Below are positions 1 through 10,597 of a stretch of 64,000 nucleotides of DNA, piece by piece. Within the stretch, counting starts at the first letter, position 1. The number at the start of each line of letters is the position of its first letter. The stretch is from Streptomyces cavernicola. Lineage in GTDB: Bacteria; Actinomycetota; Actinomycetes; Streptomycetales; Streptomycetaceae. The notes beneath the pieces are model-generated. The model saw only the letters and a list, made by a program, of their open reading frames with translations, had not been told where the DNA came from and did no database searches. The translations under genes and the position numbers were made by a program. Location: contig NZ_JASCIQ010000008.1 in the NCBI RefSeq assembly GCF_029968035.1, forward strand, positions 62,001 to 126,000. Reading direction: 5' to 3'.

Positions 1-151
1 GACGGAGATCGACCTGCCCCGGCCGCGCGACATCGCCGACCCCGGCTTCGCCGAGCTGCGCACCCACCTCCTCGACCACCTCGGCGTCGAGGCCCCGACC
101 CCGGCCCCGGCCCCCGCGCACGCGCACGCCTCCGCTTCCGCCTCCGCCTGA
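1..151 (+). CDS. ssuB: Aliphatic sulfonate ABC transporter ATPase, C-terminal end (partial)
   Basis: The last 49 codons of a gene that enters from the left edge and stops with TGA at 149-151. The visible protein runs EIDLPRPRD...FAELRTHLLDHLGVEA and ends in an Ala/Pro/His/Ser tail. The D-L-P-R-P-R-D segment followed by a short LRxxLLDxL helix is how SsuB/TauB-type ATPases usually end (family knowledge). No Walker or signature motif lies inside the window, so the identity rests on this tail and on ssuA and ssuD directly downstream. It would energise sulfonate import at the inner face of the membrane. The permease ssuC is presumably further upstream. Confidence 0.65.
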   Translation, partial: TEIDLPRPRDIADPGFAELRTHLLDHLGVEAPTPAPAPAHAHASASASA

Positions 152-199
152 CGTCCCCCGCCTCTAGAACCTCGTACGCCTCAAGAACGGAACGAACCC

Positions 200-1270
200 A
201 TGTCACGACCCGCACGCCGCGCCCTCCTGCCCGCCGCTCTGCTCCTCCCCCTCTCGCTCCTCCTCTCCGGCTGCTCCGGGGCCTCCACCGCCGCCACCTC
301 TGCGGGCGGTACGAGCGGGGGCGCCGTCGACGGAAAGGGTTCGCTGACGCTCAACGTCGGTGACCAGAAAGGGGGTTCGCGGGCTGTGCTCGCCGCCGCC
401 GGGGAGTTGAAGGGCCTCGACTACAAGATCAAGTGGTCCACGTTCAGCTCGGGCCCACCGTTGCTCGAAGCGGTCAACGCGCAGGCCGTCGACCTCGGCG
501 CCGTCGGCAACACCCCGCCGGTGTTCGCCGCCGGCGCCGGGTCGAAGATCACCGTGGTGGCTGCGACGCACGGCACCGCGTACGGGGAGACCGTGCTCGT
601 GCCCAACGGTTCGCCCCTGAAGCGGCCCGAGCAGCTGAAGGGCAAGGCGGTCGCCGTCGCCCAAGGGAGTTCGGCGCACTTCCAGTTGGTGGCGTCGCTG
701 AAGAAGGTCGGCCTGACGCTCGACGACGTGCAGGTGAAGTACCTGCAGCCGGCCGACGCGCTCGCCGCGTTCACCGGCGGCAAGGTGGACGCCTGGGCGG
801 TGTGGGACCCGTACACCTCGCAGGTGCTCGAAGCGAAGCAGGGGCGGGTCCTCACCAACGGCCAGGGGGTGGTGAACGGGCTCAACTTCCAGGTGGCCGC
901 GCCCCGTTCACTGAAGGACAAGAAGAAGACCCGGGCGATCGACGACTATCTGGAGCGGCTGCGGCGCGCCCAGGACTGGGTGTTCGAGCACCCCGAGGCG
1001 TGGGCAAAGGTGTGGGCGAAGGACACCGGACTGCCGTACGAGGTGGCGCTCGCCGCCGTGAAGCGGACCAACGGCACCCGGGTGCCGGTCGCCGTCGACG
1101 AGAACGTGGTGACGTCCGAGCAGGAGATCGTCGACACCTTCGCGAAGCTCAAGCTGATTCCGCGGCGCGTCACGTTCAAGGACTTCGTCGACGAGCGTTT
1201 CAACGGCGAACTGCCGCCCTCCACCACCCCCGCGCGCAGCTACAAGAACCAGGAAAAGGACTCCAAGTGA
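200..1270 (+). CDS. ssuA: Aliphatic sulfonate ABC transporter substrate-binding lipoprotein
   Basis: A 356-residue secreted binding protein that captures alkanesulfonates outside the cell and hands them to the SsuBC transporter. The N-terminus is a lipoprotein signal: basic MSRPARR, a Leu-rich core, then the lipobox LLSGC. The mature part has the SsuA/TauA/NrtA-type fold signs: GDQKGGSRAVLAAAGEL near residues 54-70, LLEAVNAQAVDLGAVGNTPPV near 88-108, and GGKVDAWAVWDPYTSQ near 194-209. It starts 48 bp after the upstream ATPase stop and its TGA overlaps the GTG start of ssuD, so the three genes form one operon. Expression under sulfate limitation is expected from the pathway, but no regulator site was recognised. 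Confidence 0.9.
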   Translation: MSRPARRALLPAALLLPLSLLLSGCSGASTAATSAGGTSGGAVDGKGSLTLNVGDQKGGSRAVLAAAGELKGLDYKIKWSTFSSGPPLLEAVNAQAVDLGAVGNTPPVFAAGAGSKITVVAATHGTAYGETVLVPNGSPLKRPEQLKGKAVAVAQGSSAHFQLVASLKKVGLTLDDVQVKYLQPADALAAFTGGKVDAWAVWDPYTSQVLEAKQGRVLTNGQGVVNGLNFQVAAPRSLKDKKKTRAIDDYLERLRRAQDWVFEHPEAWAKVWAKDTGLPYEVALAAVKRTNGTRVPVAVDENVVTSEQEIVDTFAKLKLIPRRVTFKDFVDERFNGELPPSTTPARSYKNQEKDSK

Positions 1271-2475
1271 CCGTTCACCTGCACTGGTTCCTGCCGACCG
1301 GCGGGGACGGACGGACCCTCGTCTACCGGCACGCCTACACCGACGGCGGCATCAAACGCGAGCGGATCACCCCCGTGAGCGGGGTGCGCGCGCCGGACAT
1401 CGAGTATCTGGCGCAGATCGCGAAGGCGGCCGAACAGCTCGGTTTCGAGGCCGTGTTGACGCCCACCGGCACGTGGTGCGAGGACGCGTGGCTGACGACG
1501 GTCGCGCTCGCGCAGCACACCGAGCGGCTGAAGTTCCTGGTGGCGTTCCGCCCCGGGGTGATCTCGCCGGTGCTCGCCGCGCAGATGGCGGCCACCTACC
1601 AGCGGATCACGCGCGGACGGCTGCTCCTGAACGTGGTGACGGGCGGCGACTCGACCGAGCAGCGGCGCTTCGGCGACCACCTGGACCACGACCGGCGGTA
1701 CGCGCGCACGGAAGAGTTCCTGTCCGTGGTGCGCGGGGTGTGGCAGGGGCGGCCCTTCGACTTCGCCGGGGAGCACTTCCAGGTGGAGGGCGGGCTCACC
1801 GCACTGCCGCCGGACCCGCTGCCGGAGATCTTCTTCGGGGGTTCGTCCGCTGCCGCGGGGCCGGTCGCCGCACGTCACAGCGATGTGTATCTGACCTGGG
1901 GCGAACCGCCGGCCGCGGTCAAGGAGAAGATCGACTGGATCCGCGGCCTCGCGGAGGCGGAGGGGCGCACGGTCCGCTTCGGCATCCGCCTGCACAGCAT
2001 CTCCCGCGACTCCTCCGCCGAGGCGTGGCGTACGGCGAACCGGCTCCTGGACGACCTGGATCCGGAGACGGTCGCGGCGGCCCAACAGGCCCTGGGCAGA
2101 AGCGAGTCGGTGGGCCAGCAGCGGATGCTGGCGCTGCACGGCGGCTCGCGGGACGAGCTGGAGATCGCGCCGAACCTGTGGGCGGGCGTGGGCCTGGTGC
2201 GCGGCGGCGCGGGCACCGCACTCGTCGGCAGCCACGCCGAGGTGGCCGACCGGATCGAGGAGTACCACTCCCTCGGCGTGGACCACTTCGTCCTCTCGGG
2301 CTATCCGCATCTGGAGGAGGCGTACTGGTTCGGCGAGGGCGTCATCTCCGAGCTCGCCGGGCGCGGCCTGCTGCCGCGCGTGCCCGCGTCGCCGCTGCTC
2401 GGAGTGCCCGCGGCGAACGGGCGGCCCGCCTCGGCTCCCGGCGGCGCGCCGCTTCTGGTGGCGGGCGGGCGCTGA
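1267..2475 (+). CDS. ssuD: FMNH2-dependent alkanesulfonate monooxygenase
   Basis: A 402-residue luciferase-like (LLM class) flavin monooxygenase. It uses reduced FMN and O2 to cleave C-S bonds of alkanesulfonates, releasing sulfite and an aldehyde in the cytoplasm. It starts VTVHLHWFLPTGGDGR with GTG at 1267, in a 4-bp GTGA overlap with ssuA. Family signs are the N-terminal WFLPT, the LLLNVVTGGD segment near residues 120-129, the FGGSS segment and the RLHSISRDSS stretch near residues 240-250. The length matches SsuD (about 380-400). It needs a flavin reductase (SsuE type) that is not in the window; the flavoprotein just downstream is a different family. Confidence 0.92.
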   Translation: MTVHLHWFLPTGGDGRTLVYRHAYTDGGIKRERITPVSGVRAPDIEYLAQIAKAAEQLGFEAVLTPTGTWCEDAWLTTVALAQHTERLKFLVAFRPGVISPVLAAQMAATYQRITRGRLLLNVVTGGDSTEQRRFGDHLDHDRRYARTEEFLSVVRGVWQGRPFDFAGEHFQVEGGLTALPPDPLPEIFFGGSSAAAGPVAARHSDVYLTWGEPPAAVKEKIDWIRGLAEAEGRTVRFGIRLHSISRDSSAEAWRTANRLLDDLDPETVAAAQQALGRSESVGQQRMLALHGGSRDELEIAPNLWAGVGLVRGGAGTALVGSHAEVADRIEEYHSLGVDHFVLSGYPHLEEAYWFGEGVISELAGRGLLPRVPASPLLGVPAANGRPASAPGGAPLLVAGGR

Positions 2476-2505
2476 GGGTGTGCGGTCGGGGCGGGCCACC
2501 GAGCG

Positions 2506-2523
2506 CTTCCCGTTTCCGGGAAG
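2506..2523 (+). terminator. Short hairpin after ssuD
   Basis: Seven-bp arms CTTCCCG (2506-2512) and CGGGAAG (2517-2523) enclose a 4-base loop 31 bp after the ssuD stop and 31 bp before the next start. There is no T-run. It could end the ssu transcript, or it could be an operator for the following gene, since it also sits at promoter distance from it. Confidence 0.35.
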
Positions 2524-2553
2524 ATTCCCGCCCCCTCCCGAGTTAGTAGAAGC

Positions 2554-3669
2554 GTGAACGATTTCGAGGTACGCGGAGCGACGGACGCGGTACGGAACGT
2601 GCAGGTCGTAGTGGTGGGCGCGGGGCAGGCCGGACTGTCCGCCGCCCACCATCTGCGGCGCAACGGATTCGAGCCCGACCGTGACTTCGTCGTCCTCGAC
2701 CACGCCCCGCGCCCGGGTGGCGCCTGGCAGTTCCGCTGGCCGAGCCTGACGTACGGCCGCGTCCACGGCATGCACGCCCTGCCCGGCATGGAGCTGACCG
2801 GCGCCGACCCGAGCCGGCCGTCGTCCGAGGTGATCGGCGAGTACTTCACGGCCTACGAGGAGACCTTCGACCTGCGCGTGCACCGCCCCGTCGATGTGCA
2901 CGCGGTCCGGGAGGGCGAGGACGGGCTGCTCCTCGTGGAGAGCTCGGAGGGCACATTCGCGACGCGGGCACTGATCAATGCGACCGGCACCTGGGACCGG
3001 CCGTTCTGGCCGCGCTACCCGGGACAGGAACTGTTCCGCGGCCGGCAGCTGCACACCGCGCAGTACCCGGGTCCGCAGGAGTTCGCCGGGCAGCGTGTGA
3101 TCGTCGTGGGCGGCGGCACCTCCGCCGTACAGCATCTGCTGGAGATCGCGCCGCTCGCGGCGGACACGACGTGGGTGACGCGGCGCGAACCGGTGTTCCG
3201 CGACGGCGAGTTCGGCGAGGACCAGGGGCGGGCCGCGGTGGCGCTCGTGGAGGAGCGGGTCCGCGAAGGGCTGCCGCCGCGCAGCGTGGTCTCGGTGACG
3301 GGCCTCCCCCTGAACGAGGCGGTACGCAGGGGCCGGGCCGACGGAACCCTGGACCGCCTTCCGATGTTCGACCGGATCACCGCGGACGGGGTGGCCTGGG
3401 ACGACGGGCGCGAGGTGGCGGCCGACGTGATCCTCTGGGCGACCGGGTTCCGCCCGGTCATCGACCACCTGGCGCCGCTACGGCTGCGCGAGCCGGGCGG
3501 CGGCATCCGCCTCGAAGGGACGCGCGCGGCCCGCGACCCCCGGGTGCATCTGGTCGGGTACGGCCCCTCCGCCAGCACGATCGGCGCGAACCGCGCAGGG
3601 CGGGCGGCTGTGCGGGAGATCCGGCAACTCCTGGATGGGGAGCGGGAGTTGCGGGTCGCTGCCCGCTGA
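2554..3669 (+). CDS. FAD/NAD(P)-dependent flavin monooxygenase-like oxidoreductase
   Basis: A 371-residue flavoprotein with two Rossmann motifs. The FAD site VVVVGAGQAGLSAAHHLRR lies near residues 17-35, and the NAD(P)H site VIVVGGGTSAVQHLLE near residues 181-196. A late ATGF motif (ILWATGFRP, about residue 293) is typical of CzcO/FMO-type monooxygenases and related thioredoxin-reductase-like enzymes. The start is GTG at 2554, with no strong ribosome site. It follows the ssu operon on the same strand after 78 bp, so it may act in sulfur or xenobiotic metabolism, but that is only context. The substrate cannot be read from the sequence. Confidence 0.75.
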   Translation: MNDFEVRGATDAVRNVQVVVVGAGQAGLSAAHHLRRNGFEPDRDFVVLDHAPRPGGAWQFRWPSLTYGRVHGMHALPGMELTGADPSRPSSEVIGEYFTAYEETFDLRVHRPVDVHAVREGEDGLLLVESSEGTFATRALINATGTWDRPFWPRYPGQELFRGRQLHTAQYPGPQEFAGQRVIVVGGGTSAVQHLLEIAPLAADTTWVTRREPVFRDGEFGEDQGRAAVALVEERVREGLPPRSVVSVTGLPLNEAVRRGRADGTLDRLPMFDRITADGVAWDDGREVAADVILWATGFRPVIDHLAPLRLREPGGGIRLEGTRAARDPRVHLVGYGPSASTIGANRAGRAAVREIRQLLDGERELRVAAR

Positions 3670-3695
3670 ACCACCGCCCCTGTCCTGCGCCCTGT

Positions 3696-4589
3696 TCAGC
3701 CGGCGGCGTTCGCGTTCGTCTTCGGCGCCTGCTCGCGCTCCTTCGGCTGCTGCGCGCCCTCGGACTGGCGGTCGCGGTTGAACTCCCGGTTGAACTCCTC
3801 GACGTTGCTGCGGTGTTGCTGGTAGTCGACCGTGAACCGGGTGTCGCCGGGCTTCACCGTGACGAAGTACAGCCAGTCACCTTCCGTCGGCGCGAGCGCC
3901 GCTTCGAGCGCCTCCTGCCCGGGGTTGGCGATGGGTGTCGGCGGCAGCCCGGTCTTCTCGTACGTGTTGTACGGGCTCTTGAGCTTCGTGTCCGCGTTCT
4001 TCGTGTCGAGGGTGGAGCGGTTCAGGGCGTAGTTGAGGGTGGAGTCCATCTGCAGAGGCATGCCGCGGTCGAGCCTGTTGTAGACGACGCGGGCGACCTT
4101 GGCCATGTCCTTCTTGGTGTCGGCCTCGGCCTGGACGATGCTCGCGATCGTGACCAGCTGATAGACGGAGACGGCGTTGCGGTCGGCGCCCGCCGTGACG
4201 CTGCCTGCGCCGAACTTCTTGTTGGCCGTGTCCACCATGTAGGCGAGCACCGACTTCGGGGTGGACTTCCCGCCGATCGGATACGTGGCGGGGAAGAGGT
4301 AGCCCTCAGGATTGCCACCGGACTCCCCCGGCAGCTTCAGGCCCGAGGATCCGGCGACCTTCTTCGTGGTGCCCTTCTCCACGCCGAGGGCCTTGTCCAC
4401 CGCCTCGTAGACCTGGCCGGCACGCCAGCCCTCGGGGACGAGCAGGGTGTCCGGGCGGTCGTCGCCGCGGTTCAGGAGCAGGGGCACCGCCACAGCCGTG
4501 CCGATCACGAGGGCGCCTGTCACAAGGAGCGCGACCCGGCCACGGCGGGTCAGCCGGATCTTGCCCTGGCGCGGAGTCTTGTTCACCAT
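3696..4589 (-). CDS. mltG: MltG/YceG-like endolytic murein transglycosylase
   Basis: A 297-residue membrane-anchored enzyme that would cut nascent glycan strands inside the chain. It has a basic N-terminus, one membrane segment near residues 22-40 (VALLVTGALVIGTAVAVPLL), a LysM-like VPEGWRAGQVYEAVDKAL stretch, then the YceG core. The core includes PEGYLFPATYPI near residues 104-115 and TIASIVQAEA near 157-166, whose Glu in the VQAEA block corresponds to the family catalytic Glu. The family ending GLPPTPIANPGQEALEAAL is intact. It is shorter than the usual Streptomyces MltG and is not beside aroE/ruvX genes here, so it may be a paralogue. It converges with the flavoprotein at 3669. Confidence 0.82.
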   Translation of the reverse strand: MVNKTPRQGKIRLTRRGRVALLVTGALVIGTAVAVPLLLNRGDDRPDTLLVPEGWRAGQVYEAVDKALGVEKGTTKKVAGSSGLKLPGESGGNPEGYLFPATYPIGGKSTPKSVLAYMVDTANKKFGAGSVTAGADRNAVSVYQLVTIASIVQAEADTKKDMAKVARVVYNRLDRGMPLQMDSTLNYALNRSTLDTKNADTKLKSPYNTYEKTGLPPTPIANPGQEALEAALAPTEGDWLYFVTVKPGDTRFTVDYQQHRSNVEEFNREFNRDRQSEGAQQPKEREQAPKTNANAAG

Positions 4590-4641
4590 GTCGGCACGGT
4601 ACCCCGAGAGTTATGACAATCTGGGCATATCTGACATATCT

Positions 4642-6597
<1,956 letters not shown>

Positions 6598-6638
6598 GAG
6601 CCTCCTGAGATCGAGTCCACGATGACGAGGTGAGCCTA

Positions 6639-6667
6639 GCTCATTGTTACCCCTATTCACAATGAGC
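6639..6667. promoter_or_regulatory. Inverted repeat, probable MarR operator
   Basis: Perfect 9-bp arms GCTCATTGT (6639-6647) and ACAATGAGC (6659-6667) with 11 bp between them. The centre lies between the exporter start (6597) and the MarR start (6690). The AT-rich arms stand out in this G+C-rich DNA. The size and position fit a MarR dimer site controlling both divergent genes. Confidence 0.7.
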
Positions 6668-6689
6668 CTTGTCCTGTTACGCTGCGTTC

Positions 6690-7154
6690 ATGACCTCAGC
6701 GGCCTCGACCTCGCCCGACCCGGACGGCCTCCTCGCCGACCACCTCCTCCGCCTGGCGCGCAGACTGCACCGTGCGCAGAAGCGCCACCTCGAACCGGTC
6801 GGCCTGACCCCCGGCGAGTCCCGGCTGCTCCGCCTGGTCGCTCACCACGAGTCACCGCCTCGCATGGGCGACCTGGCCCAGGGCCTCGAGGTGGTGCCCC
6901 GCGCCGTGACGACGCTGGTCGACGGACTCGAGACGGCCGGCTGCGTGCGCCGGGCCCCCGACCCGGAGAACCGGCGCGTGACCCGCATCGAGCTGACCCC
7001 CGAGGGGCACAAGACCCTGCGGACGCTGCGCGACGCGCGCCGGGCCGCCGCAGAGGACATCCTGGCTCCATTGACCGCCGGTCAGCGCGAGGTGCTCGGC
7101 GGGCTGCTCACCACCCTGATCGAAGATCCGGGCGGGTGCGACAGACACGGCTGA
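6690..7154 (+). CDS. MarR family transcriptional regulator
   Basis: A 154-residue winged-helix regulator. The DNA-binding core is LTPGESRLLRLVAHHESPPRM, then GDLAQGLEVVPRAVTTLVDGLETAGCVRR (recognition helix), then the wing DPENRRVTRIELTPEG. An in-frame TTG lies at 6669, but ATG at 6690 gives a normal MarR start and keeps the operator outside the gene. It is divergent from the ABC exporter, the usual layout for a drug- or metabolite-responsive repressor of an efflux pump (inference). The ligand is unknown. Confidence 0.85.
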   Translation: MTSAASTSPDPDGLLADHLLRLARRLHRAQKRHLEPVGLTPGESRLLRLVAHHESPPRMGDLAQGLEVVPRAVTTLVDGLETAGCVRRAPDPENRRVTRIELTPEGHKTLRTLRDARRAAAEDILAPLTAGQREVLGGLLTTLIEDPGGCDRHG

Positions 7155-7200
7155 GATTCACGGCCGAGGGAAAGCGGACGACGACGTCGAGGAGGCGCTC

Positions 7201-10122
7201 ATGCCCCTGCTGGAGCCCAACGCGGACGCCCTGCGGCCCACGGTGCGCGAGCCCGTGCCGGCCCCGGACCGCGTGCCGGACCGGCAGGCCGGCGGCACCC
7301 CCGAGCCGCTCAGGAGCGACCTGATCGCCCTGCTCGGCTCTGACAAGGTGCTGCACAAGGTCTCCGACCTGGTGCGCTATGCCTCGGACGCCAGCCCCTA
7401 CCGCTTCACCCCCCAGGTCGTGGTCGTCGCCGAGGACATCGACGACATCTCGACGGTCCTCTCGTACGCGCACGGAAAAAGCCGCGAGGTCGTCTTCCGA
7501 GCAGCCGGGACCAGTCTCAACGGGCAGGCGCAGGGCGAGGACATCCTCGTCGACGTGCGCCGGCACTGGGCGGGGATCGAGGTGCTCGACGACGGGGCGC
7601 GGGCCAGGATCGGTCCCGGCACGACCGTCGTGCGCGCCAACGCCACGCTCGCCCGGCACGGCCGGGTGCTCGGGCCCGACCCGGCGAGCGCGATCGCCTG
7701 CACGCTAGGCGGGGTCGTCGCCAACAACGCCTCGGGCATGACGGCCGGCACGACCCGCAACTCGTACCGCACGCTCGCCTCGCTGACGTTCGTGCTGCCG
7801 TCCGGGACAGTCGTCGACACCGCGGAGGCCGATGCGGACGAGCTGCTCGCGCACGCCGAACCCGCGCTCTGCGAAGGCCTGTCGGCGCTCAAGGCGGAGA
7901 TCGAGGCGGACCCGGAACTCGTCGCCCGCATCCGCGCCAAGTACGAGATCAAGAACACCAACGGCTACCGCCTGGACGCGTTCCTCGACGGGGCGACGCC
8001 GGTGGAGATCCTGCGCGGCCTGATGGTCGGCTCCGAGGGCACGTTCGGGTTCATCGCGGAGACGGTCTTCGACACGCTGCCCCTCGACCGGCTCGTCTCC
8101 AGCGCCCTGCTGTTCTTCCCCTCGCTGCCCGCCGCCGCGGCCGCCGTGCCGAAGTTCAACGAGGCCGGCGCGCTCGCCGTGGAGCTGATGGACGGCAACA
8201 CGCTGCGCGCCTCCGTGAGCGTCGCGGGCGTCCCCGCCGACTGGGCCGACCTGCCGAAGGACACCACGGCCCTGCTCGTGGAGTTCCGCGCACCCGACGA
8301 GGAGCGGCAACTCGCGTACGAGGAAAGGGCCGCCGAGGTCTTGGAAGGGCTCCAACTCGTCGCGCCGGTCGACTCGGTTACCAACGCGTTCACCCGGGAC
8401 GCGAAGGCGATCGCCGGGTACTGGAAGGCGCGCAAGGCGTTCGTCACCGCCGTCGGCGGATCCCGCCCCTCCGGTACGACGCTGATCACCGAGGACTTCG
8501 CCGTGCCGCCCGCCAAGCTCGCCGACGCCTGCTCCGCGCTCCTCGACCTGCAGACGCGGCACGGCTTCGACGCGGCTGTCGCCGGGCACGCCGCCCACGG
8601 CAACCTGCACTTCCTGCTCGCCTTCGACGCGGGCAAGCCCGCGGACGTCGAGCGGTACGCGGCGTTCATGGACGAGTTCTGCACACTGACCGTGCAGCGG
8701 TTCGACGGCTCCCTGAAGGCCGAGCACGCCACCGGACGCAACATCGCACCGTTCCTGGAGCTGGAGTGGGGCGCCAAGGCCACCGAGCTGATGTGGCGTA
8801 CCAAGCAAGTCATCGACCCGGACGGGGTGTTGGCGCCGCGTATCGTCCTGGACCGCGACCCGAAGGCCCATCTGCGCGGCCTCAAGACCATTCCGCAGGT
8901 CGAGGCGATCGCCGATCCGTGCATCGAGTGCGGCTTCTGCGAGCCGACCTGCCCCAGCCACGACGTGACGACCACACCGCGCCAACGCATCGTGCTGCGC
9001 CGCGAGATGATGCGGCAGTCCCCCGGCTCCCCGGTCGAGGACGGCCTGGTGGAGGCATACGGCTATGACGCCGTCGACACCTGCGCCGGCGACTCCACCT
9101 GCAAGCTGGCCTGCCCCGTCGGCATCGACACGGGCATGCTGATGAAGGACTTCCGGCACGCCCGGCACTCCCCGCGCGAGGAGCGGATCGCCGCGCTCGC
9201 CGCCCGCAACTTCAAGCTGGTCGAGGCCTCCGCGCGGCTCGCCGTGGCCGCCGCCGACAAGATCGGCGACCGGCTCCTGACGTCGGTGACACGCACCGCC
9301 CGCAGGGCCGTACACCCCGATCTGGTACCGGAGTGGCTCCCCGAGATCCCCGGCCCCGCCGCCCGCAGACTCCCCACCACGTCCCGCGTGGGCGCCGCCG
9401 CCGTCTACTACCCTGCGTGCGTCAACCGCATCTTCGGCGGCCCTGAGGAAGAACTCTCGCTCGCGCAGTCCGTGGTGGCCGTGTCCGCCCGCGCGGGCAA
9501 GCCGGTGTGGATCCCGGACGACGTGACCGGCACATGCTGCGCGACGATCTGGCACTCCAAGGGGTACGAGGCGGGCAACCGCGTGATGGCCAACCGCATC
9601 GTCGAGGCCGCCTGGGGCTGGACTGCCGGCGGACGCCTGCCACTCGTCGTCGACGCCTCGTCCTGCACGCTCGGCATCGCACACGAGGTCGTGCCGTATC
9701 TCTCCGACGACAACCGGGAGTTGCACGCGGAGCTGACCGTAGTCGACTCCCTCGTCTGGGCGGCCGAGGAACTCCTTCCGCACTTGACGGTTCTCCGCAC
9801 GGTCGGTTCGGCCGTCGTGCACACGACGTGCTCGATGCGGCACCTCAGCGACGGCGACCAGCTGCGGCAACTCGCCGAGGCCTGCGCCGACGAGGTCGCC
9901 ACCCCGGACGACGAGGCCTGCTGCGGCTTCGCCGGAGACCGCGGCATGCTCCACGAGGAACTCACCCGCGCAGCCACGGCCCGCGAGGCGGCCGAGGTCA
10001 CGTCGCGCCCGTACGACGCGCATCTCTCGGCCAACCGGATGTGCGAGGTGGGCATGGACCATGCGACGGGGCGGAGCTACCACTCGGTGTTGATCGAGTT
10101 GGAGCGGGCTACTCGGCCTTGA
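7201..10122 (+). CDS. FAD-linked oxidase/Fe-S/CCG-domain dehydrogenase (D-lactate or glycolate type)
   Basis: A 973-residue fusion. Residues about 40-550 form a GlcD-like FAD-linked oxidase: the PCMH-type FAD site has FRAAGTSLNGQAQGEDILVD, and the cap ends at GVLAPRIVLDRDP. Residues about 574-640 carry two 4Fe-4S motifs, CIECGFCEPTCP and CAGDSTCKLACPVG. The C-terminal third is a cysteine-rich CCG pair (YYPACVNR, CCATIWHS, CSMRHLS, CCGFAGDRGM). This layout is known from D-lactate and glycolate dehydrogenases that feed electrons to the quinone pool. The ribosome site GAGGAGG is 5 bp before ATG. The gene is single and follows marR by 46 bp. The substrate is inferred. Confidence 0.85.
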   Translation: MPLLEPNADALRPTVREPVPAPDRVPDRQAGGTPEPLRSDLIALLGSDKVLHKVSDLVRYASDASPYRFTPQVVVVAEDIDDISTVLSYAHGKSREVVFRAAGTSLNGQAQGEDILVDVRRHWAGIEVLDDGARARIGPGTTVVRANATLARHGRVLGPDPASAIACTLGGVVANNASGMTAGTTRNSYRTLASLTFVLPSGTVVDTAEADADELLAHAEPALCEGLSALKAEIEADPELVARIRAKYEIKNTNGYRLDAFLDGATPVEILRGLMVGSEGTFGFIAETVFDTLPLDRLVSSALLFFPSLPAAAAAVPKFNEAGALAVELMDGNTLRASVSVAGVPADWADLPKDTTALLVEFRAPDEERQLAYEERAAEVLEGLQLVAPVDSVTNAFTRDAKAIAGYWKARKAFVTAVGGSRPSGTTLITEDFAVPPAKLADACSALLDLQTRHGFDAAVAGHAAHGNLHFLLAFDAGKPADVERYAAFMDEFCTLTVQRFDGSLKAEHATGRNIAPFLELEWGAKATELMWRTKQVIDPDGVLAPRIVLDRDPKAHLRGLKTIPQVEAIADPCIECGFCEPTCPSHDVTTTPRQRIVLRREMMRQSPGSPVEDGLVEAYGYDAVDTCAGDSTCKLACPVGIDTGMLMKDFRHARHSPREERIAALAARNFKLVEASARLAVAAADKIGDRLLTSVTRTARRAVHPDLVPEWLPEIPGPAARRLPTTSRVGAAAVYYPACVNRIFGGPEEELSLAQSVVAVSARAGKPVWIPDDVTGTCCATIWHSKGYEAGNRVMANRIVEAAWGWTAGGRLPLVVDASSCTLGIAHEVVPYLSDDNRELHAELTVVDSLVWAAEELLPHLTVLRTVGSAVVHTTCSMRHLSDGDQLRQLAEACADEVATPDDEACCGFAGDRGMLHEELTRAATAREAAEVTSRPYDAHLSANRMCEVGMDHATGRSYHSVLIELERATRP

Positions 10123-10126
10123 GGGG

Positions 10127-10168
10127 TTGGGGGGTTGGGGGGTTGGGGGGTTGGGGGGTTGGGGGGGG
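10127..10168 (+). repeat. G-rich 8-bp tandem repeat (TTGGGGGG), potential G-quadruplex
   Basis: Four perfect TTGGGGGG units from 10127, then a fifth with eight Gs, starting 5 bp after the stop of the dehydrogenase gene. G-runs continue to about 10215. The + strand, and therefore the mRNA 3' end, could fold into stacked G-quadruplexes. No hairpin terminator was seen for the upstream gene. Confidence 0.85.
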
Positions 10169-10202
10169 AGGGGGTTAGGGGGCGAGGTGGGCTTGGGGGC
10201 TG

Positions 10203-10597
10203 GGGGCCTTCCGGGGGCACCGCAGTGAGTTCAGGGGGTAGGCGTTCGCGGGCTCCAGCCTCAACACAGCCCGGTCGCGGGCCTGTACGTGCCCTTTCGG
10301 CACTTCGACGTTCGGCAGAGCTCCCGCACGGCTGTTGACGTAGCGCTGCGCGACGGCGAGCGCTGAGCACGGCTCCGGTCGGCTCTGCCTGCGCCATGGC
10401 CGGTCGAGGCTGAGGCCGAGGTCGAGGCGAGTCTCTCCAACCAGCGGCTGAGGGTCGGCGGAATCAGGGAGTCCAAGTCTGCCCGCGAGAAGTCCAAATC
10501 CCCGTCCCTTTCGGTCCCTTGTGCACCAGGTGATCTTCCGGACAAGGTGGCGTCGCCGTTGCTTCACCCACGTACCACCGACGCGTACGGAGGTCCC
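10203..10597. other. Intergenic stretch without a convincing gene
   Basis: About 395 bp between the G-rich repeat and the next start. One minus-strand frame around 10210-10360 reads protein-like (RYVNSRAGALPNVEVPKGH), but it has no supported start, is broken by frame changes, and is not a family I recognise. A decayed gene is possible. The last 30 bp hold the ribosome site GGAGG for the GH109-like gene. Confidence 0.3.

Noticed and set aside
6598..6660. N-terminal extension of the ABC exporter from GTG 6660
   Set aside because: It would include the MarR operator; ATG 6597 has a strong ribosome site.
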